Shown here piece by piece: positions 1-12,646 of a DNA stretch of 64,000 nucleotides. Every line of letters starts with the position of its first letter. Position 1 is the first letter of the stretch. The notes beneath the pieces are model-generated. The model was not told where the DNA came from, made no database searches, and saw nothing but the letters and a program-made list of their open reading frames with translations. Position numbers and translations under genes: made by a program. The DNA is taken from NCBI GenBank assembly GCA_024734495.1, contig JALMQS010000901.1:124001-188000 (forward strand), given 5' to 3'. The DNA comes from Forficula auricularia. Taxonomy: Eukaryota; Arthropoda; Insecta; Dermaptera; Forficulidae.

Positions 1-368
1 GGGTAAAATCGGATTTCTTTTTTATAGATTTGACAATTGTTTTGGAAAAGTTTGGGCTAAAAATTCAAAACTTAGTTAAAAGATACAGTTTACTACTACA
101 ATCTTTTAGCCAAATTTCACTCCTTAGTTACAACCGTTCAATTATTTTTCTGATTTCTTGCATTTTTTTATCCGTATGCTGCTCTTAAGCTCAGAGTCCT
201 AAATCTGATCAGTTAATTTTTTGAGATTCAAATGTTTGGAAAAATTTTAACTAGAATTTAGGGAAAGCTTTAGGGTAATTAAAGCTCTTTAAAAAGTGAC
301 ATTTTTTAAAAAAATTCATATTTTAATTAGAAAAGAGCTTCTTCTCGAGACTAGCAGTTGATTCTAAA
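1..368. other. AT-rich non-coding DNA
   Basis: There is no coding signal. The block around 110-240 (GCCAAATTTCA, later AATCTGATCAG) resembles phrases at 700-860 and 3850-4050 and may be an old LINE or SINE 3' end. Confidence 0.4.
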
Positions 369-983
369 GAGGAAATCAATGAGGTTGTTCTCTGCTTAAT
401 GCATAGACCATATAATGGCTTTCCTAGAATAATAGAAATTAAGAAATTACACTCTAATAGTATAAACAGGTCTGGACTCGAATAAGCCATCCTTGCAAAA
501 CTCTAGTTCTAAAGGAAGAGAAATGATTCTATCCGGGTCCTTATTATTCATTTTCCTAAATTAGATTCTAATGAAAGTATCGCTCACATGCACATTTATT
601 AAATTACAAAAAAAGTGAAAACTAATTTAAGCTAGAAACTCTCTTAGAAAAAAATAATTAATCAATATAAAAATTGTTCATTTATGTCTAATTGCTTATA
701 TAACATCGCCTTAAAATCTCAATAAAATCATTCTAAAAATTGTTTTCTGCATTTTTAGATGAGAAATTCTAAAGCTAGAAAGTCCAAAATCTAATCAGTT
801 TTCCGCATTAGAAATACAAACATTTTAGTACAAGAACCAACTTTCAATGTCTTCCTGTTCTTAAATTATCGCGGGTATCAAAATCCAGACACTCAGACAG
901 AAATAAATATGTATTCATGTATTTAATATAGTTTTATGCTTATTTACATCAAGTAGAGGATAACCTCATTGATTTCTTCTTAA
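369..983. mobile_element. Foldback-type element with TGATGCAAA-type ends
   Basis: The left end (about 369-404) carries AATCAATGAGGTTGTTCTCT. The right end (about 942-983) is its inverted counterpart, ending CCTCATTGATTTCTTCT. The same ends flank the LINE fragment at 27.41-27.97 kb and occur singly near 7.40 and 13.56 kb. This defines a dispersed family with terminal inverted repeats of about 35 bases. No ORF is present, so it looks non-autonomous. The superfamily is unknown. Confidence 0.5.
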
Positions 984-1959
984 AAATTTAAATAAAATCA
1001 TAAATTCTAAACTTATTTTATTTAAAATACTCATTACTTTTGATTCAATGAAGAAAATGAGATTTTAATAAATATTTTGATTTTATGTTTACAGCTGTCG
1101 CTCTTTTATATAAGAGAGTTACCTATATGTGTAATGTGTATTATCAGCCTTCCAAAATCCTTCTAATGATAATGGAAAGATAGTATCGAAATGGACGATG
1201 CAAAGATTGCCTATTCAAAGCGGGAGGAAAGGCTATTCTCTCTCTATTTCAATAAATTCATATGGAACTTGATAGAATTGAAATACACGTTAATGTATTT
1301 TCAATAATAACTATTAGCTAACGACGCAATGAATTTCAATCTAATTAAACTTATACAGGAATTTAAGGCTTATAAATGATTCTCGAGCTAATAAACTCTA
1401 TACATGTATAATTCAAATCCTATTTCACTGCGAAAGTAAAGAGAATCTCTAAATGATTCTGAAACATTTCATTTCCATAGAATATTATTAGCCAAATATG
1501 CCTAGGATTTAATACAATGATAAATTACACCTTTCTCTATATTAATAGAAATTTCATGGATTTATTTATAAGTGTAATAAGAACTTCTTTACAAAATTAG
1601 AAACAACCAATTTAAAATTTTATGTTCTTTTTTCAATACCAGGGTTTTTATGGTGAAATTACGTATCGGGGTTGTTAGGTATATTTCAGGAAAATATTTT
1701 GAAATAAATAAAGATTTTTTATTTAATATTTTATTATATGAGAGGTTTTTTTTTTTACTAATTTGATGTACAAAACATGAATAATGTAAGGCGACTTTAT
1801 TAAATTTGAATTATGTTATATTTTTTACAGAGATAAGCGGGTAAATAATTAAAAATATTAAGTATCGAAAATTTTTTTAAATATTTTTATTTCTTGAAGT
1901 ATTATCTATTTATTAAAGAGTAGTTACGCTGTCCGCAGATTTTAATTATTTGACAATTT
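984..1959. other. AT-rich non-coding DNA
   Basis: I see nothing beyond short A/T runs in this stretch. Confidence 0.4.
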
Positions 1960-2400
1960 TTTGTCAGCGAACAATATATTATTTATAGATCATAAGGGGC
2001 ACCATTTGATAAACTTCCCCTTTGACAGAGGGTCAACAAAGTTATTCGTTTTTTTTTTCGAAATAATTTCCAAAATTATATTTGTTAATTTTAATATAAA
2101 ATACTCATTTAAATAATAAAATAATTTGTGTAAAAATTTAATTTAATTTTTCTATTAAAATCGAAAAAATCATCAAATCAAATTTTCCATTCTACGAATG
2201 ATCGAAAATGATATTTTTAACAAAATTTTATTTTTTGATCTCTAAATACTCATTTAAATAATAGTATAGATATGTGTGTGGAAATGAAATTTTACTTTCC
2301 TATATTCGAAAAAATTCATAAGAGGGAATTTCCTCTTTGGCGAACGGTCCAAAATGAAATATTTTTTCTTCTTTTAACGATGCAAAGTCCACTTCGAACT
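1960..2400 (+). repeat. Satellite-like repeat block, forward orientation
   Basis: It contains at least two diverged units with landmarks ACTCATTTAAATAATA, an A-rich ATTCGAAAAA stretch, and a CTCTTTGGCGAA...GGTCCAAAATG stretch. The same landmarks recur at 11.64-12.30 kb and, reversed, at 31.08-31.96 kb. Confidence 0.5.
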
Positions 2401-2779
2401 ATAGGTAAGACACTATATCAAAATTCATCAATATGATAAAAATAAATAACTATACGTATCATACACCCATACATTAAAATTAAAATTAACTCGACTGAAA
2501 TAATTATTTTTTTAATTAAGTGAAATATTTCTATAACTGACAAATAATAAATAGCTTACACAGTTTATTTCATTATTTTGATTATTTTTTTAAAAATAAG
2601 CCTAAATTTGACGTCTATCGATTCTTCATCTGCCTGATGGTTATTCTTGTCTATATGGTTGTTGTTTGAATGTCACTTTTGAGTCTGATCAGATGACATT
2701 GCTATAATAATTCTGACCAAAGTATTTCCCAACAATCGAATCTTATGTTAATGAAGGTCCTCTGAATGAGTAGGGGTGG
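2401..2779. other. Upstream flank of the promoter
   Basis: AT-rich sequence grades into the GC-rich promoter. I see no gene or repeat I can name. Confidence 0.35.
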
Positions 2780-3016
2780 CATCTAGCCCCAAATGACGGG
2801 TCAAAGGTCACGTCTACGCATGTACGCACGTGCGGGGGCGCCTCCGGGCGTAGCGCACGGCGCTTGCGCCCCCTATCCTCAGTGTTCGGCGAGACCGCCA
2901 CCTCGCCAGTAGTCCACCTGCTACCATGGCCTTGTGAGTAGTGAACCGCCACCAGTAGCCGAAAAACCCCTCGGAGTGAAGTTCTTAGTGGTGCATGTGC
3001 AGTGTTGAAAAGCGTC
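2780..3016 (+). promoter_or_regulatory. GC-rich promoter and 5' leader of the exon at 3017
   Basis: This ~240-base stretch is strongly GC- and CpG-rich against an AT-rich background and runs straight into the only convincing coding exon. It holds a DR1 site (2798-2810) and a TCAGT arthropod-type initiator at 2879-2883. A very short upstream ORF (ATG at 2925, three codons, good Kozak context) lies in the leader. The frame of the main ORF is closed by a TGA at 2942. No TATA box is evident. The transcription start is inferred from the initiator alone, so its position is uncertain. Confidence 0.55.
2798..2810 (+). promoter_or_regulatory. DR1 nuclear receptor response element
   Basis: The sequence GGGTCAAAGGTCA is two direct half-sites (GGGTCA and AGGTCA) separated by one base. 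This is the DR1 arrangement bound by HNF4 and RXR/Usp-type nuclear receptors. It lies about 80 bases upstream of the candidate initiator, inside the GC-rich promoter region. Binding is inferred from the motif only. Confidence 0.45.
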
Positions 3017-3422
3017 ATGTCGCAAAGAGGGTTAGATTACCCGCAGCCCCAACCGCCAGGTCCTTCGGCATCGTCTTCGCCGGCAAATGCCTACTATCCA
3101 ACACCCCCGCAGCTACCACCGAAGCCTACTTCCATGAACATCCATCCGATGTACGGCTCGCCTCAACTTCCTCCGAAGAAATCGCAGCAACAGCCCGCGT
3201 TGCCGCCAAAAACGCGGCCGTCGCATTATGCCTCGCCGACCCACGTGGTGGCCCAACGACGGGGTAGTAGCAGCAGCAGTAGCGCCTCCGCCTCCCCGCA
3301 ATTGGGGGTGACTTACCACCCCCGGCCTATGATGCTTCAACAACAACTACCCCCACAGCATCTTCCAGCAAGGCCTACCGCTGTATACTATGCTCCTCCT
3401 CCGGGAGCTACACCACCTCCTG
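3017..3422 (+). CDS. 5' coding exon of a proline-rich protein (partial)
   Basis: This is the first coding exon of an unidentified protein; 135 codons plus one base are present. The chosen start is the first in-frame ATG, because the upstream frame is closed at 2942 with no earlier ATG. The exon ends at a plausible donor (CTCCTG|GTAAAT, GT at 3423-3424, phase 1). Reading on, the frame goes into AT-rich sequence and stops. The product is rich in Pro, Gln, Ser and Tyr. Three LPPK motifs (QLPPKP, QLPPKK, ALPPKT, about residues 33-64) resemble class II SH3-domain ligands. A run of serines follows at about residues 84-94, then Gln/Pro tracts. It is probably the disordered N-terminus of a signalling, scaffold or cytoskeletal adaptor. 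GC content, codon quality and promoter context make it the only likely host exon. I do not recognise the gene, and downstream exons are not in the window. Confidence 0.75.
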
Positions 3423-5029
3423 GTAAATATCTTTTACCCGAGTGTGTGTGTGTACGTTTTCCTTTACTATATATGTATATTAGGTCGGAAGTATTTATTA
3501 ATCACGCAGAAGATAAACTATATTCTTGCTTAATTTTTTCGAATTTTCCAAAAAACGGTTAAAGTATTTTGAAATTCGAAGAGCTTAGTGAATTGAACAT
3601 GTTAAGTTACAATTAGGTATATTAAACTTGAGAGACATCTTCTTATAACCTTGTATATAACGTTTTCATCTTCTAAAAAAAGTCTCTGTTGAAGGATTGT
3701 CAAAACCAAAGAACAGTATCTGAACAAACAACTTAACATGCTCATCCATTTAGTTCTGATGAAGTGAATATTTTCAGTTTCCAGTACGCTCTATGCATAT
3801 TTTAGTGATTAATCATTAATATCAGCGACAATTTTGAGCTAGAACTAGCTTTTCTGCCAAATTTTAGCCGCCATCTCAAGAACTCTTCATATAACGATTT
3901 GAATTTTGTATTTTCTCTCTCATTAGAAAAGCCAAAATATAATCAGCTCTTCGTTTTGAAAAATACATACATTCATCATCAGAACAAAATCTTCCAACCT
4001 TATGATCTTATGACACACAAACGAACAAAAAATCTGATTTTGTTTTTACAAATTTCAGATCCCTAATTAGGAAATAATTTTTGAGGCAACCCAATGCTCA
4101 AATCCACCATGCAGGTACTGTAAAATTGAGCGAAAATCGGTTTTAAAATTATATAATAAATCGTAAGAGAAATTAATTATTGCTCTGGCCCAATTTTGTT
4201 CTCTTTCCTAAAATTAAAATAAAATTTCATATTGCAATTAAGCGCTGACTAGATTTCGGTTTAAATCAAAACCCAAATATGTACTTTACATTTATTAGTA
4301 ACATTTTTTTAACTATCATCATTAATATATATCTTAAAATATTATTTTGACAATATTTATAATGGTATATACTCATTTTATGATTTTGCTTCAATTATTT
4401 CATCAAAATAATCTTAAATGTTTTTAAATATTTTGTAAATCAAGCAATAATACAATTTTATCTGCCCGTTTATTTATTGTTTGTTAAATAGAAATGAAAA
4501 TAAATTATTATTCAGAAGCGGGTAAGGATATGGTAAAGTCATATTGTATGTTTAAATCACGCCAGATTTTTATTTATTTTTCAAGCTCACAAACACACAC
4601 ACTCTCACGATCCACTCCCTTGACAGAACTCTTCTCCGTCAGGATTTGTTGGATGTAATCACATTATCAATCTTCTTTAGAAAAGGGAGATAGAAATACG
4701 AAACTAGCCTCACCTGAGCGGAATGTGGAATCCTTCATTTAAATACGGAAACTTTTGTTCTTGTTGATTGTGAAAACACGCAAAGTTAATTTTAATTTTA
4801 AAGGATATATGAGACACGTATAGTCATATTAAAAAAATGTTTAATTAATTGAAAACTTGTGAGAAGTTTTTACGCATGGAATCACCTGGAATAAACATTT
4901 TTAATGAAATATTATCTTCAGTATGCTCAATCTTTCGTAACATTTTCAGGTTGCTACTAGATACATATAAGGATAATTTAATACAATTTCTAATAATTCT
5001 TGCTATATAGCGAGAAAAAAATATTTTTT
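3423..5029 (+). other. Start of the presumed first intron
   Basis: It begins at the splice donor. A phrase near 3830-4050 (GCCAAATTTTAG, then ACACACAAACGAAC) has the look of insect LINE/SINE 3' ends. There is no coding signal after about 3450. Confidence 0.4.
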
Positions 5030-5670
5030 CTTGTTGCCCCTTGAATTTATACTACCATTCAATCATCTTGTTAAAAACGAGCACAACGACGAGAAAACTT
5101 GTCTTTGAAATTCACTCATAGTGTTCTCTAATTAATCCGATATATTATAGATAATTTTTCTTACATGACACCGAAAAATGAACCCAAGTACTAAAAAGCC
5201 ATCAAGCTGTTCGTAGAGGCGAAACCGAAAATACAAAAAGCGTTCGATTCCCGATGAGAATGAGTACAACTCTTCTATCATGTAAGAAAAATATATTTTT
5301 AATATAAATGAATAATTTTATAAATTTTAATTAATTCTTGGGTATATTGAAAAAGACAAGTGTCATTTTCACTTGCTTATTTCATATCCCTTGAATTACG
5401 TAACCATTCAATTGATTTGTTGAGAATAATACTATAAACCATGAGGAAAATTAGCTTGGAAAATCACTGAGAATGTCCTTTACTTAATTCTAGTGATGTA
5501 GATAATTATTCTTATTTCTCAGAAGATTTATATCCCCCCTTACCCCCTCGAAATTGAACTTAACTATTAAAAAGATATCCAGTCCATTGTTTTGACGTGA
5601 AAACTTTCATTTCTCGAGTGTATGAATACAACCCTTCTGATATGTAAGAAAAATATCGATAACATCTTGA
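5030..5670 (+). repeat. Two tandem copies of a tRNA-like repeat
   Basis: Copy one (about 5030-5290) and copy two (about 5380-5660) share TTGAATT, a CCATTCAAT segment, AAATTCACTCA/AAATCACTGA, a TACTAAAAAG/TATTAAAAAG segment and the end ACAACTCTTCTATCATGTAAGAAAAATAT. The period is roughly 350 bases. Copy one carries a B-box-like GTTCGATTCCC. A related shorter copy lies at 6022-6134. This looks like an old SINE-type or short inverted-end element duplicated in tandem. Confidence 0.45.
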
Positions 5671-5681
5671 ATTAACTTGAG

Positions 5682-5900
5682 CAGGTGTCCCCAAACTTTT
5701 AAGAGATAGGACCACATGTGAACATCGAAAATTATGGGCGGGCCGGATATGATATATTATATGGAAATTATATTAATAATTCGCTATTATATGGCATTAA
5801 TATAGTGAATATTTGTGAATTAATTCTTTAGTAGCAGCGAGACGGATGAAAAAGTTTCAAAGCCGGATTTGGTCCGTGGGCCGTAGTTTGGGGACTCCTG
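5682..5900. mobile_element. hAT-type MITE, 219 bp
   Basis: The termini are CAGGTGTCCCCAAACT and AGTTTGGGGACTCCTG, a near-perfect inverted pair of the CAGnGGTnCCCAAACT type seen in Charlie-like hAT elements. The flanking 8-mers AACTTGAG and AACTCTCA match only at four of eight positions, so the target duplication is degraded or absent. There is no ORF. Confidence 0.75.
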
Positions 5901-6021
5901 AACTCTCATAAAATTAAACTCTTCTATCATAAAAATAAGCTTTTTAAGAAAAATACTATAGAAAATCAAAAAAGATGGTCGAATAATAGATCAGAGATGT
6001 TATATATATTATTTTGACTGT

Positions 6022-6134
6022 GTCAGAAGGGTTGTTTAACCCTTTGGAATTGAACTTGAATGTCAAAAATGCGGGCACCGCCGAGGCGAACTATATTCAA
6101 TTCCCGTAGGGGTGAAACAACTCTTCTGACATAA
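6022..6134. mobile_element. Short element with inverted ends, tRNA-like core
   Basis: The ends TGTCAGAAGGGTTGTTTAAC and the inverse of TTCTGACATAAT form an inverted repeat of about 22 bases. The core has TTCAATTCCCGTAGGGG, like a degenerate pol III B box. It is related to the repeats at 5030-5670. Confidence 0.4.
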
Positions 6135-6871
6135 TACAAATAATCCATATCATCTCGGTTCTAGTAGTTGACCACCTTTCTTAGTTATCTTTACTAATTT
6201 AAAGCTACAAATATCGACATTTGTCTTTTATATTTTTAAGAAAAATTGTCAAACTTGGAAAATTACTAAACGGAGAAGATATTTTCCAGTGTGATTCCCA
6301 ACTTTCAAAAACGAGTAGGTATAGTACCTACAGAAGGGAAAAGATAAATAGGACTGACTTAAGGGAGGTTTTCTATATTCTACGTGTTTTTATAAAATAC
6401 ATCCATCGAAATGTAAATGTAAAGACAATAAAACTTTCAAACTTTTCATGGAGTGTTTTTAAATTTAATATGTTTGTGTTGAGGGGACTAAGATATTTAT
6501 ATTCATGAATAATTTCAATAAATTTCAATTATTATTGTTGGTTTAGAGAAAGATTAAAAAAAACAACCCCTAATCAAATATTGAGATATGAAATAATAAA
6601 GAGTTGATTAACTGGTTTTTTCTCTTCCGGTTGAATTTCCGAAATTTTCAACTTTAACTAGACGTCAGAATATGTAACAAACTAAAGTTAGAGCCAAAAA
6701 TACCCACAATCTGAAAATTATTCTAAAAAAATCTTATTTGAACTCCAGTCAAGTTAACAAGGATTGAGAAAACCCGATAATTCTTGAAGTTTAAATTTAT
6801 CATTTCATTTTAAATTGGCGATCTTGACATAGATTTGAACCTAATATCTCTTTTTCAAACAAATTATTTAT
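6135..6871. other. AT-rich non-coding DNA
   Basis: An open frame of 95 codons at 6221-6508 is Lys/Arg/Ile-rich with no recognisable domain and follows AT-rich composition. I treat the stretch as non-coding. Confidence 0.4.
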
Positions 6872-7100
6872 TTAAGGTAGTTCTTTCGCGAGAATCAACA
6901 CAAAATTTTTTAGCCTCGTAACCACTGTATATGAACGGTGCTAAAATTTTAGGTTATGTTTTTTTAACGTGACTGTACTTTTCACACGACTATATCCTCT
7001 TTATGAATGGATCTGTTCCAGGCGATTGATCTTATAACCCCTCCACTAAAAATAATCGCCCAAATATGTTAAAGAAAATAGATTCCCATCTTAAGGCAAA
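6872..7100 (+). mobile_element. One half of the TTAAGGTAGTTCTT element
   Basis: It starts TTAAGGTAGTTCTTTCGCG and continues through AGCCTCGTAACCACT, TTTTAGGTTATG and ATAATCGCCCAAATATGTT. The right half of the element at 47154-47664 has the same series of phrases on the other strand. Its opposite end is missing or degraded here. Confidence 0.6.
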
Positions 7101-7274
7101 TTCTAGAAAATATCTCATCATTCTATTAGAACATGTAAGCTGTTATAGAAAATAATTATATATTCAACATACGTTTTTGATTAATTAAATTATATTAAAA
7201 AACCCAAGTATTTTTTTGACCATTATGTCATTTTACGATACTATATTTTAATTAATGTTTTCTCAATTATGTAG

Positions 7275-7350
7275 GGTTCAGATTAAAGTCGAATTCCAGC
7301 GAATCGGGCTTGAACCCATGATAGCTTGATTAGAAGTCATAAGTATTATT
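7275..7350 (-). repeat. tRNA-derived SINE fragment
   Basis: The minus strand reads CTTCTAATCAAGC, then a B-box-like GGGTTCAAGCCCG, then CGACTTTAATCTGA. It matches the fuller copy at 63815-63908. It is too divergent to fold as a functional tRNA. Confidence 0.55.
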
Positions 7351-8650
7351 TAATTGAAAATATTTACCTTTCTGAGAGTAGCAGAATTCTATATTTTCTT
7401 CAAGAAGAGAATAACCTCATCGATTTCTCCTGAATTAAGATAAAAAAATTCAAAAGGCAATAAATAGAAAATAAATTTTCTGAAGTAGGTATCAAAAAAG
7501 TTCAAATCAACATGATTAAAAATAAAAGCGTGTGTGCTCTCTTGATAATTTAATTAAAATAAGTATCCATAATTTTATTTTCATTCACTTGAATATATAC
7601 TTTTTTTTGGATAAAAGAGAAAAAATTATTTTCTACTTTTTAATATATTTTGATTTTTTTTTTAAATGTAATTTTATTATTAAATTTGAAATATATCCTC
7701 TAAAATAAAATAATAATAATACCTACTTGTAAAAGCTAATCATTTAGCAAGTCCCCTCATGAAAATTTTATTAATAATAAATCTTTATTAAATAAAAATC
7801 TATCTGCTATAATAAATTAGTCATGTCTAGTAGGAAATTATTTTCTAAAATTTGCCCATAGTCTATTGCGGATAAAAAAATCCATTCTCTTGATATGTTT
7901 AACAAATAAGCTAGTTCAGACAATTTTCATTCCATTAGAGATATCTATAAATTATTTAGAAAAAATATTTATTATTCTCATTCAAATTTTTTTTTTTATA
8001 TCTAGACCTTAAATGGATATTATATGTATATTAAAAAAAAAATAGAAATATCACTTTTGATTATTCGATGTTAAAATCAATTTTCAAAATCCGACTAAAT
8101 GTTAAAGTTAATTCAGATCTGATTTTTTGAATTAATCAATATTGACTAACAATCTCTGAGTGAAAAACATTCACATAAAAAAACTGTATACCTAAAGCTG
8201 AATAGGGGTGTTATATTGGAAATGCTACAAGTGGGACGCAGAACAATTGATTTTATTTCTAAATGAAACTCATTGTATAAAATAAAATAAAAATAAATCA
8301 CCTACCACTAAAAATAAATCATAGTTAAGCTTTTTTTTTATATTTTTTTATGAAAGGAATTTATATTTACTCAAAATTTTTTGATTTTAACATTGAAAAT
8401 TTTTATTTGGCCAAAATCATGATAGGCGTGATCTCACTTCGAGTTATAGAGAATTAAAAATTTCATGTTATTTATAGTAAGAGCGAATTCATCATTCATC
8501 CTGACATCTAGTAGCAGAAAAAGTTATCGGGAAACAATTTCTATTACACTAGAAAATTGAAATAAGGGCGGGGTTTCCATAGTTTATATCTTCCAAGCTA
8601 TTTGTCTTAATTAAATTTTTAAATCAAAATATTTTAATTAAAAACTAAAA
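7351..8650. other. AT-rich DNA with one solo repeat end
   Basis: At 7370-7425 there is the reverse of CTGCTACTCTC followed by AGAGAATAACCTCATCGATT, a solo end of the 369-983 family. The rest is A/T-rich with no gene. Confidence 0.4.
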
Positions 8651-8651
8651 A

Positions 8652-8843
8652 TAATGGATTGGGAACTGAGATTGAGAGGATTGAAGAAAATGGAATTTGA
8701 ATAATTATCGGAAAGGAGGTTTTTTCTTTAATTAGTTTTTTCCTCTTATTAAAAACAAGGACTAAAAGATGATCAACGACACTTGATGGTGGAAAATAAT
8801 CTCCGGAGTCGAAGCTAAAATAGATACAATGTATACATTAAAA
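8652..8843 (+). repeat. Dispersed repeat, copy 1
   Basis: About 190 bases, including AATTATCGGAAAGGAGG, TCCTCTTATTAAAAACAAGG and GATGATCAA. They match 27131-27310 on the opposite strand from end to end. Element type is unknown. Confidence 0.6.
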
Positions 8844-11640
8844 ACTAAAAGATTTATAATTTTTTTAAATAAGATTGTGGTTTGTTTTTTAATCTAACGT
8901 CACTAGAGGTATATTACCTAAAATGTAAAGGCCAAGAGATCCTATTAGATATGTTTCGTTCATTTCAGACGAAATCGTCCCTCAGAAAACTTTTAAAAAT
9001 ATTTTATTAAAACTGATAATGAAAAGTAAAGGGAAAATAGTGCTTCATGAACACTAATCTACGAAAGATCTAGTTTATTAATTTTATTTTTAAATTCATT
9101 ATAATCAGTTAAAATCTTTTTTTCAATGATTTTTAGATATTAAATCGAATTAGGTGGAGGGGGGCCCCTTTAAACCCTCTTGACTAAGGCGCTGATCCAA
9201 AATAAGTAGATGAATGAATAGGAAATATGGTTTAATATCTAGAAATGCACAATTTTTAAAATATTGGAAATTTCTCCCTCCATAGATTCCCCCCTTATAT
9301 GGTGAATGAACATGACAAGAGAATCATTTGTCGTTCGACTCTTGCCCAGGCAAGAGTATGAACGTGACAATGAATCAGTTCACTTGTGACTCTCTTTCAG
9401 GAATCTTTGTGAGAAATTCTTAAGAGTATGTAGAAAAGGACTCAATTAACTCTTGCTCTAGAATCAACCCCTAACATTCTCTTACCTTTTCTGAATCAAA
9501 TCAAATGAATTTTCATTAAAAATCCTTAACAGCGTTTTTTTTAATTAGCTTAACAATGTTTCCAATAAAATTAAATGTGTTTTTATTAAAAATGCATAAT
9601 ATTCCAAATTTTTCCATTTTGCTTCTTATTAAAAATTTCTCAAGTTATGCCCTTATAGTAATAAAGCCAATTGGTTTTTGCTTGCTGGCATTTTTCAATG
9701 TTTCATCTCTTAATATTTTATGAGAAAATTTAAATATGAAATTTTATATCACCGTGTGACTTTAATTTCATGTATAATAGTGTTTCTATTTCTTAAAAAC
9801 CATTTGTAAAATAAGTAGAAAATAAAATTATAAATTCGAGTGCTAATTGAGTGTTCTTATTTGCTAAGAGTGCATTTAAATCTGATTTCAACATCAGGGG
9901 CTCAAGGTAAGATTTATCAAGCAATATTTTTATTAGATATAAGTACCGTATGTATTTATATTTGCATTTAAATTCATTATATTATATTATATTATACGCT
10001 CTTCATTATGCCAGTAATTTAATTAGGTTACGCAAATTTGATATTATTATTAGTATATTATATTTCTATGCTTACTTCATTAAGAAATGTTTTAAATAGA
10101 AAAAATATCATATCTAAAACTATGATTATTTCTTGAAATTTAGTTTCCCTAAAGTAGCAGTGTTCTTGATTCCTAAGGCGGAATCGTAGATGTCCTCTGT
10201 TTGATGGCTTGTGTGGTCTCGACTTGGCAATCGTTTGTGAAGTTACCAGCTTATTAATATAACAAAACAAATTTACCTACATACATCCCATCAGGTATTC
10301 AAACTCGTAAGAAAAACATAGATAGAATATTTCTATTTAAAAAGATTGATGAAGATCAAACCTGCCAAACTATAGTCTCTGACAAATAAATTATATAAAT
10401 TCACCTATATATAAGTATATGTTCATTTGCATCAAGATAAAAAATGGTCATTTCCCTATATTTGAGGTTAAAGTACCGAGTTTTGAAATAGTTTTTACTT
10501 TTTCCTAATTTACTTACTTAAAGCAAATAAATATTTGAGAATGTTTAATCTCATAAATTATTTAACACGAATATTTGTATTTACTTTCATATAATAAATG
10601 ATAGATTTAATCATGGACACTTGTTGAAACGCGTAACTCAGAGGTGTCAATATATTATAACATAGATTCCGCTAATACTGACAGAGTAGAAATGAATCAA
10701 ATGTTTATATAATTCGACTTAATTCTTCATTGAAACTTAAGTAAAATTTTAATTAGACATTTTTTGGAGAATTAGTATTAAATAATCATCATTCTTACAT
10801 ACTATATAATTCTCTTCTGGCAAAATGTCTTCGGATATTACCGTTAGGGTTCGGGTCCTCTCGGCTGCGTAAGGCATGTTGGACATGCTGAATATCATAA
10901 ATAGATAGATTTGATAAAAATAATGCCTAGTTGAGATTTTGGCGGGCATGGTGATGGACTAAAAAATACTTATGATTAAATTATAAAATTATATACTTTA
11001 TTTATTGTGTATATATTTATTTTTACAAAATAAAATAAGGAATAAATTACTAATATAGATTTTTTAGTTAATTAATTGACTTGCAAGAAAATATTACTTA
11101 AGGTCGATTTACTCGTTTTTCTAGTAAGTATTGCTGCTTGATTCCGAAGTGAAGCAATCAAACACTAGTATTTACTGATCAAATATTTTGTTTTTGTATT
11201 TTTTGATTAGATATATTGATTTGAAAACAACAGGTAGCAGGGCTAGATGGGTGGTGGGTGGTATTCTCTAGTGTCCTTACTGCCCCCAATATAAACAACT
11301 CCAGGAATTAAATAATCCAATAAATGTAATTTTGCCAGCTTATTCGATTCCGCGTTTCAAATCCAAGTTCCATTCTTGTTAGGCTTAGACCTTTTTTTCT
11401 TCGGTCCTTATCTTCATCTCTCAACTTCTTCACCTCTATTGATAAGCTTAGATTGCTTTTTTTTACTTAAATAGAAATGTTCGCTCAGAATCAAATACAA
11501 AATAAAATAAAATAAAAAAATAATTAGATTTTTAATGGATTTAAGGTAGGAATAAATATCTCTCGGGTGGTAACGAAAAGATATTGAGCTTAGGTGGAGG
11601 TTTTATTTATCTAATTTAATATTTTATTTTATTATTATTT
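8844..11640. other. AT-rich non-coding DNA
   Basis: There is no gene signal. Minor items are a short G/C patch near 9165, TATAT runs near 9970, a partial ATTTGCATCAAG repeat end near 10427, and G-rich TGGGTGGTGGGTGG at about 11250. Short open frames at 10.0-10.9 kb have no recognisable domain. Confidence 0.4.
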
Positions 11641-12300
11641 TTATTCAATATTCAGCACTTAATTTTTTTTTCATCTGAATATAAAATAGTCGTTTAAATA
11701 AAAATATACTCTCCCTATCATAGTTAAAAAAATTATCCTTTGAGGAAGGGTTCAAAATAGATTTTTGAGATATTTTAACTTTATTATATTTTTTATTCCT
11801 ATATAAATTATTAATTTAAATAAAAGTTTAACTTTCTTAGATATGAAATTTTAACTCATGAGGGAGGAGGGGTCATTTGTAGAGTTTCCTCCCTTGGCGA
11901 AGGGTGCAATAAGAAATTTTTTTTTGAAATTTGTTAACGAAATCAATTTATTTCCTCTTTTTATAAAATAGTAATTTAAATAAAAGTCTAATTTTCAGGG
12001 AAATTAAATTTTATTTTCTTATCAATATCAAAAAATTACTCATAAAGGGGGAATTTTCTTCCTTGAAGATTCCATAGAGATATTTTTCTAGAAATTTTAA
12101 GAAAATTAGAATTTTTAAAATATTTATTTAAATAAAACTATAATTTTCAAGGAACGAAATTTTATTTTGCTATCTAAATCGAAAAATTACTTATACTGAG
12201 GAACCTTACCAAAATTTCTCTCTTAAGGGAGTTCGAGAATGCTTATCTATCTGGTTGATCTTCGAAAAGTCTTTTGTATTTCTTTTAATAAAAAAATTGT
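11641..12300 (+). repeat. Satellite-like tandem block, about 150-180 bp units
   Basis: Four diverged units are marked by TTTAAATAAAA at about 11692, 11815, 11972 and 12126. Between them recur a TCGAAAAATTACT-type stretch and TCCCTTGGCGAAGGGTGCAA-type stretches. The units are related to the blocks at 1960-2400 and 31080-31960. Confidence 0.6.
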
Positions 12301-12646
12301 TAATATTGAGGTTAATTTCGAATAAAAATTTTTGGTTTGATAATATTAATAAAAAGAATATTGAGATAAATTTTTTCTTATTAAAAACATTTATTTAACA
12401 CAAAAACGATTTCAACAAATAGAGTTGCAATTCTACACTAGTACTTTTGTCATATTCTGTTGGGCGGCAAATAACTTTTTATTTTTACATTTATGAATAA
12501 CTAATTAACTAGACTGTCAAATCTATTGAAAAATGTATCATTCGATTCATAAAAGTTGAATTATTGATCGCTATAAATTTGTTCAAAATGGTATAATTTG
12601 TTTAGAAGTTATAGCCCTTTTAAAAGCTCGGTCCATTTACTTCCAT

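Noticed and set aside
2743..3346. Open frames on the minus strand and in the second plus frame across the first exon
   Set aside because: They are shadows of the GC-rich promoter and exon. Only the frame from 3017 has proline-rich low-complexity coding character and ends at a plausible donor.
11641..12300. CRISPR-like array
   Set aside because: The units are long, diverged and directly tandem without unique spacers of fixed length, and the genome is eukaryotic.
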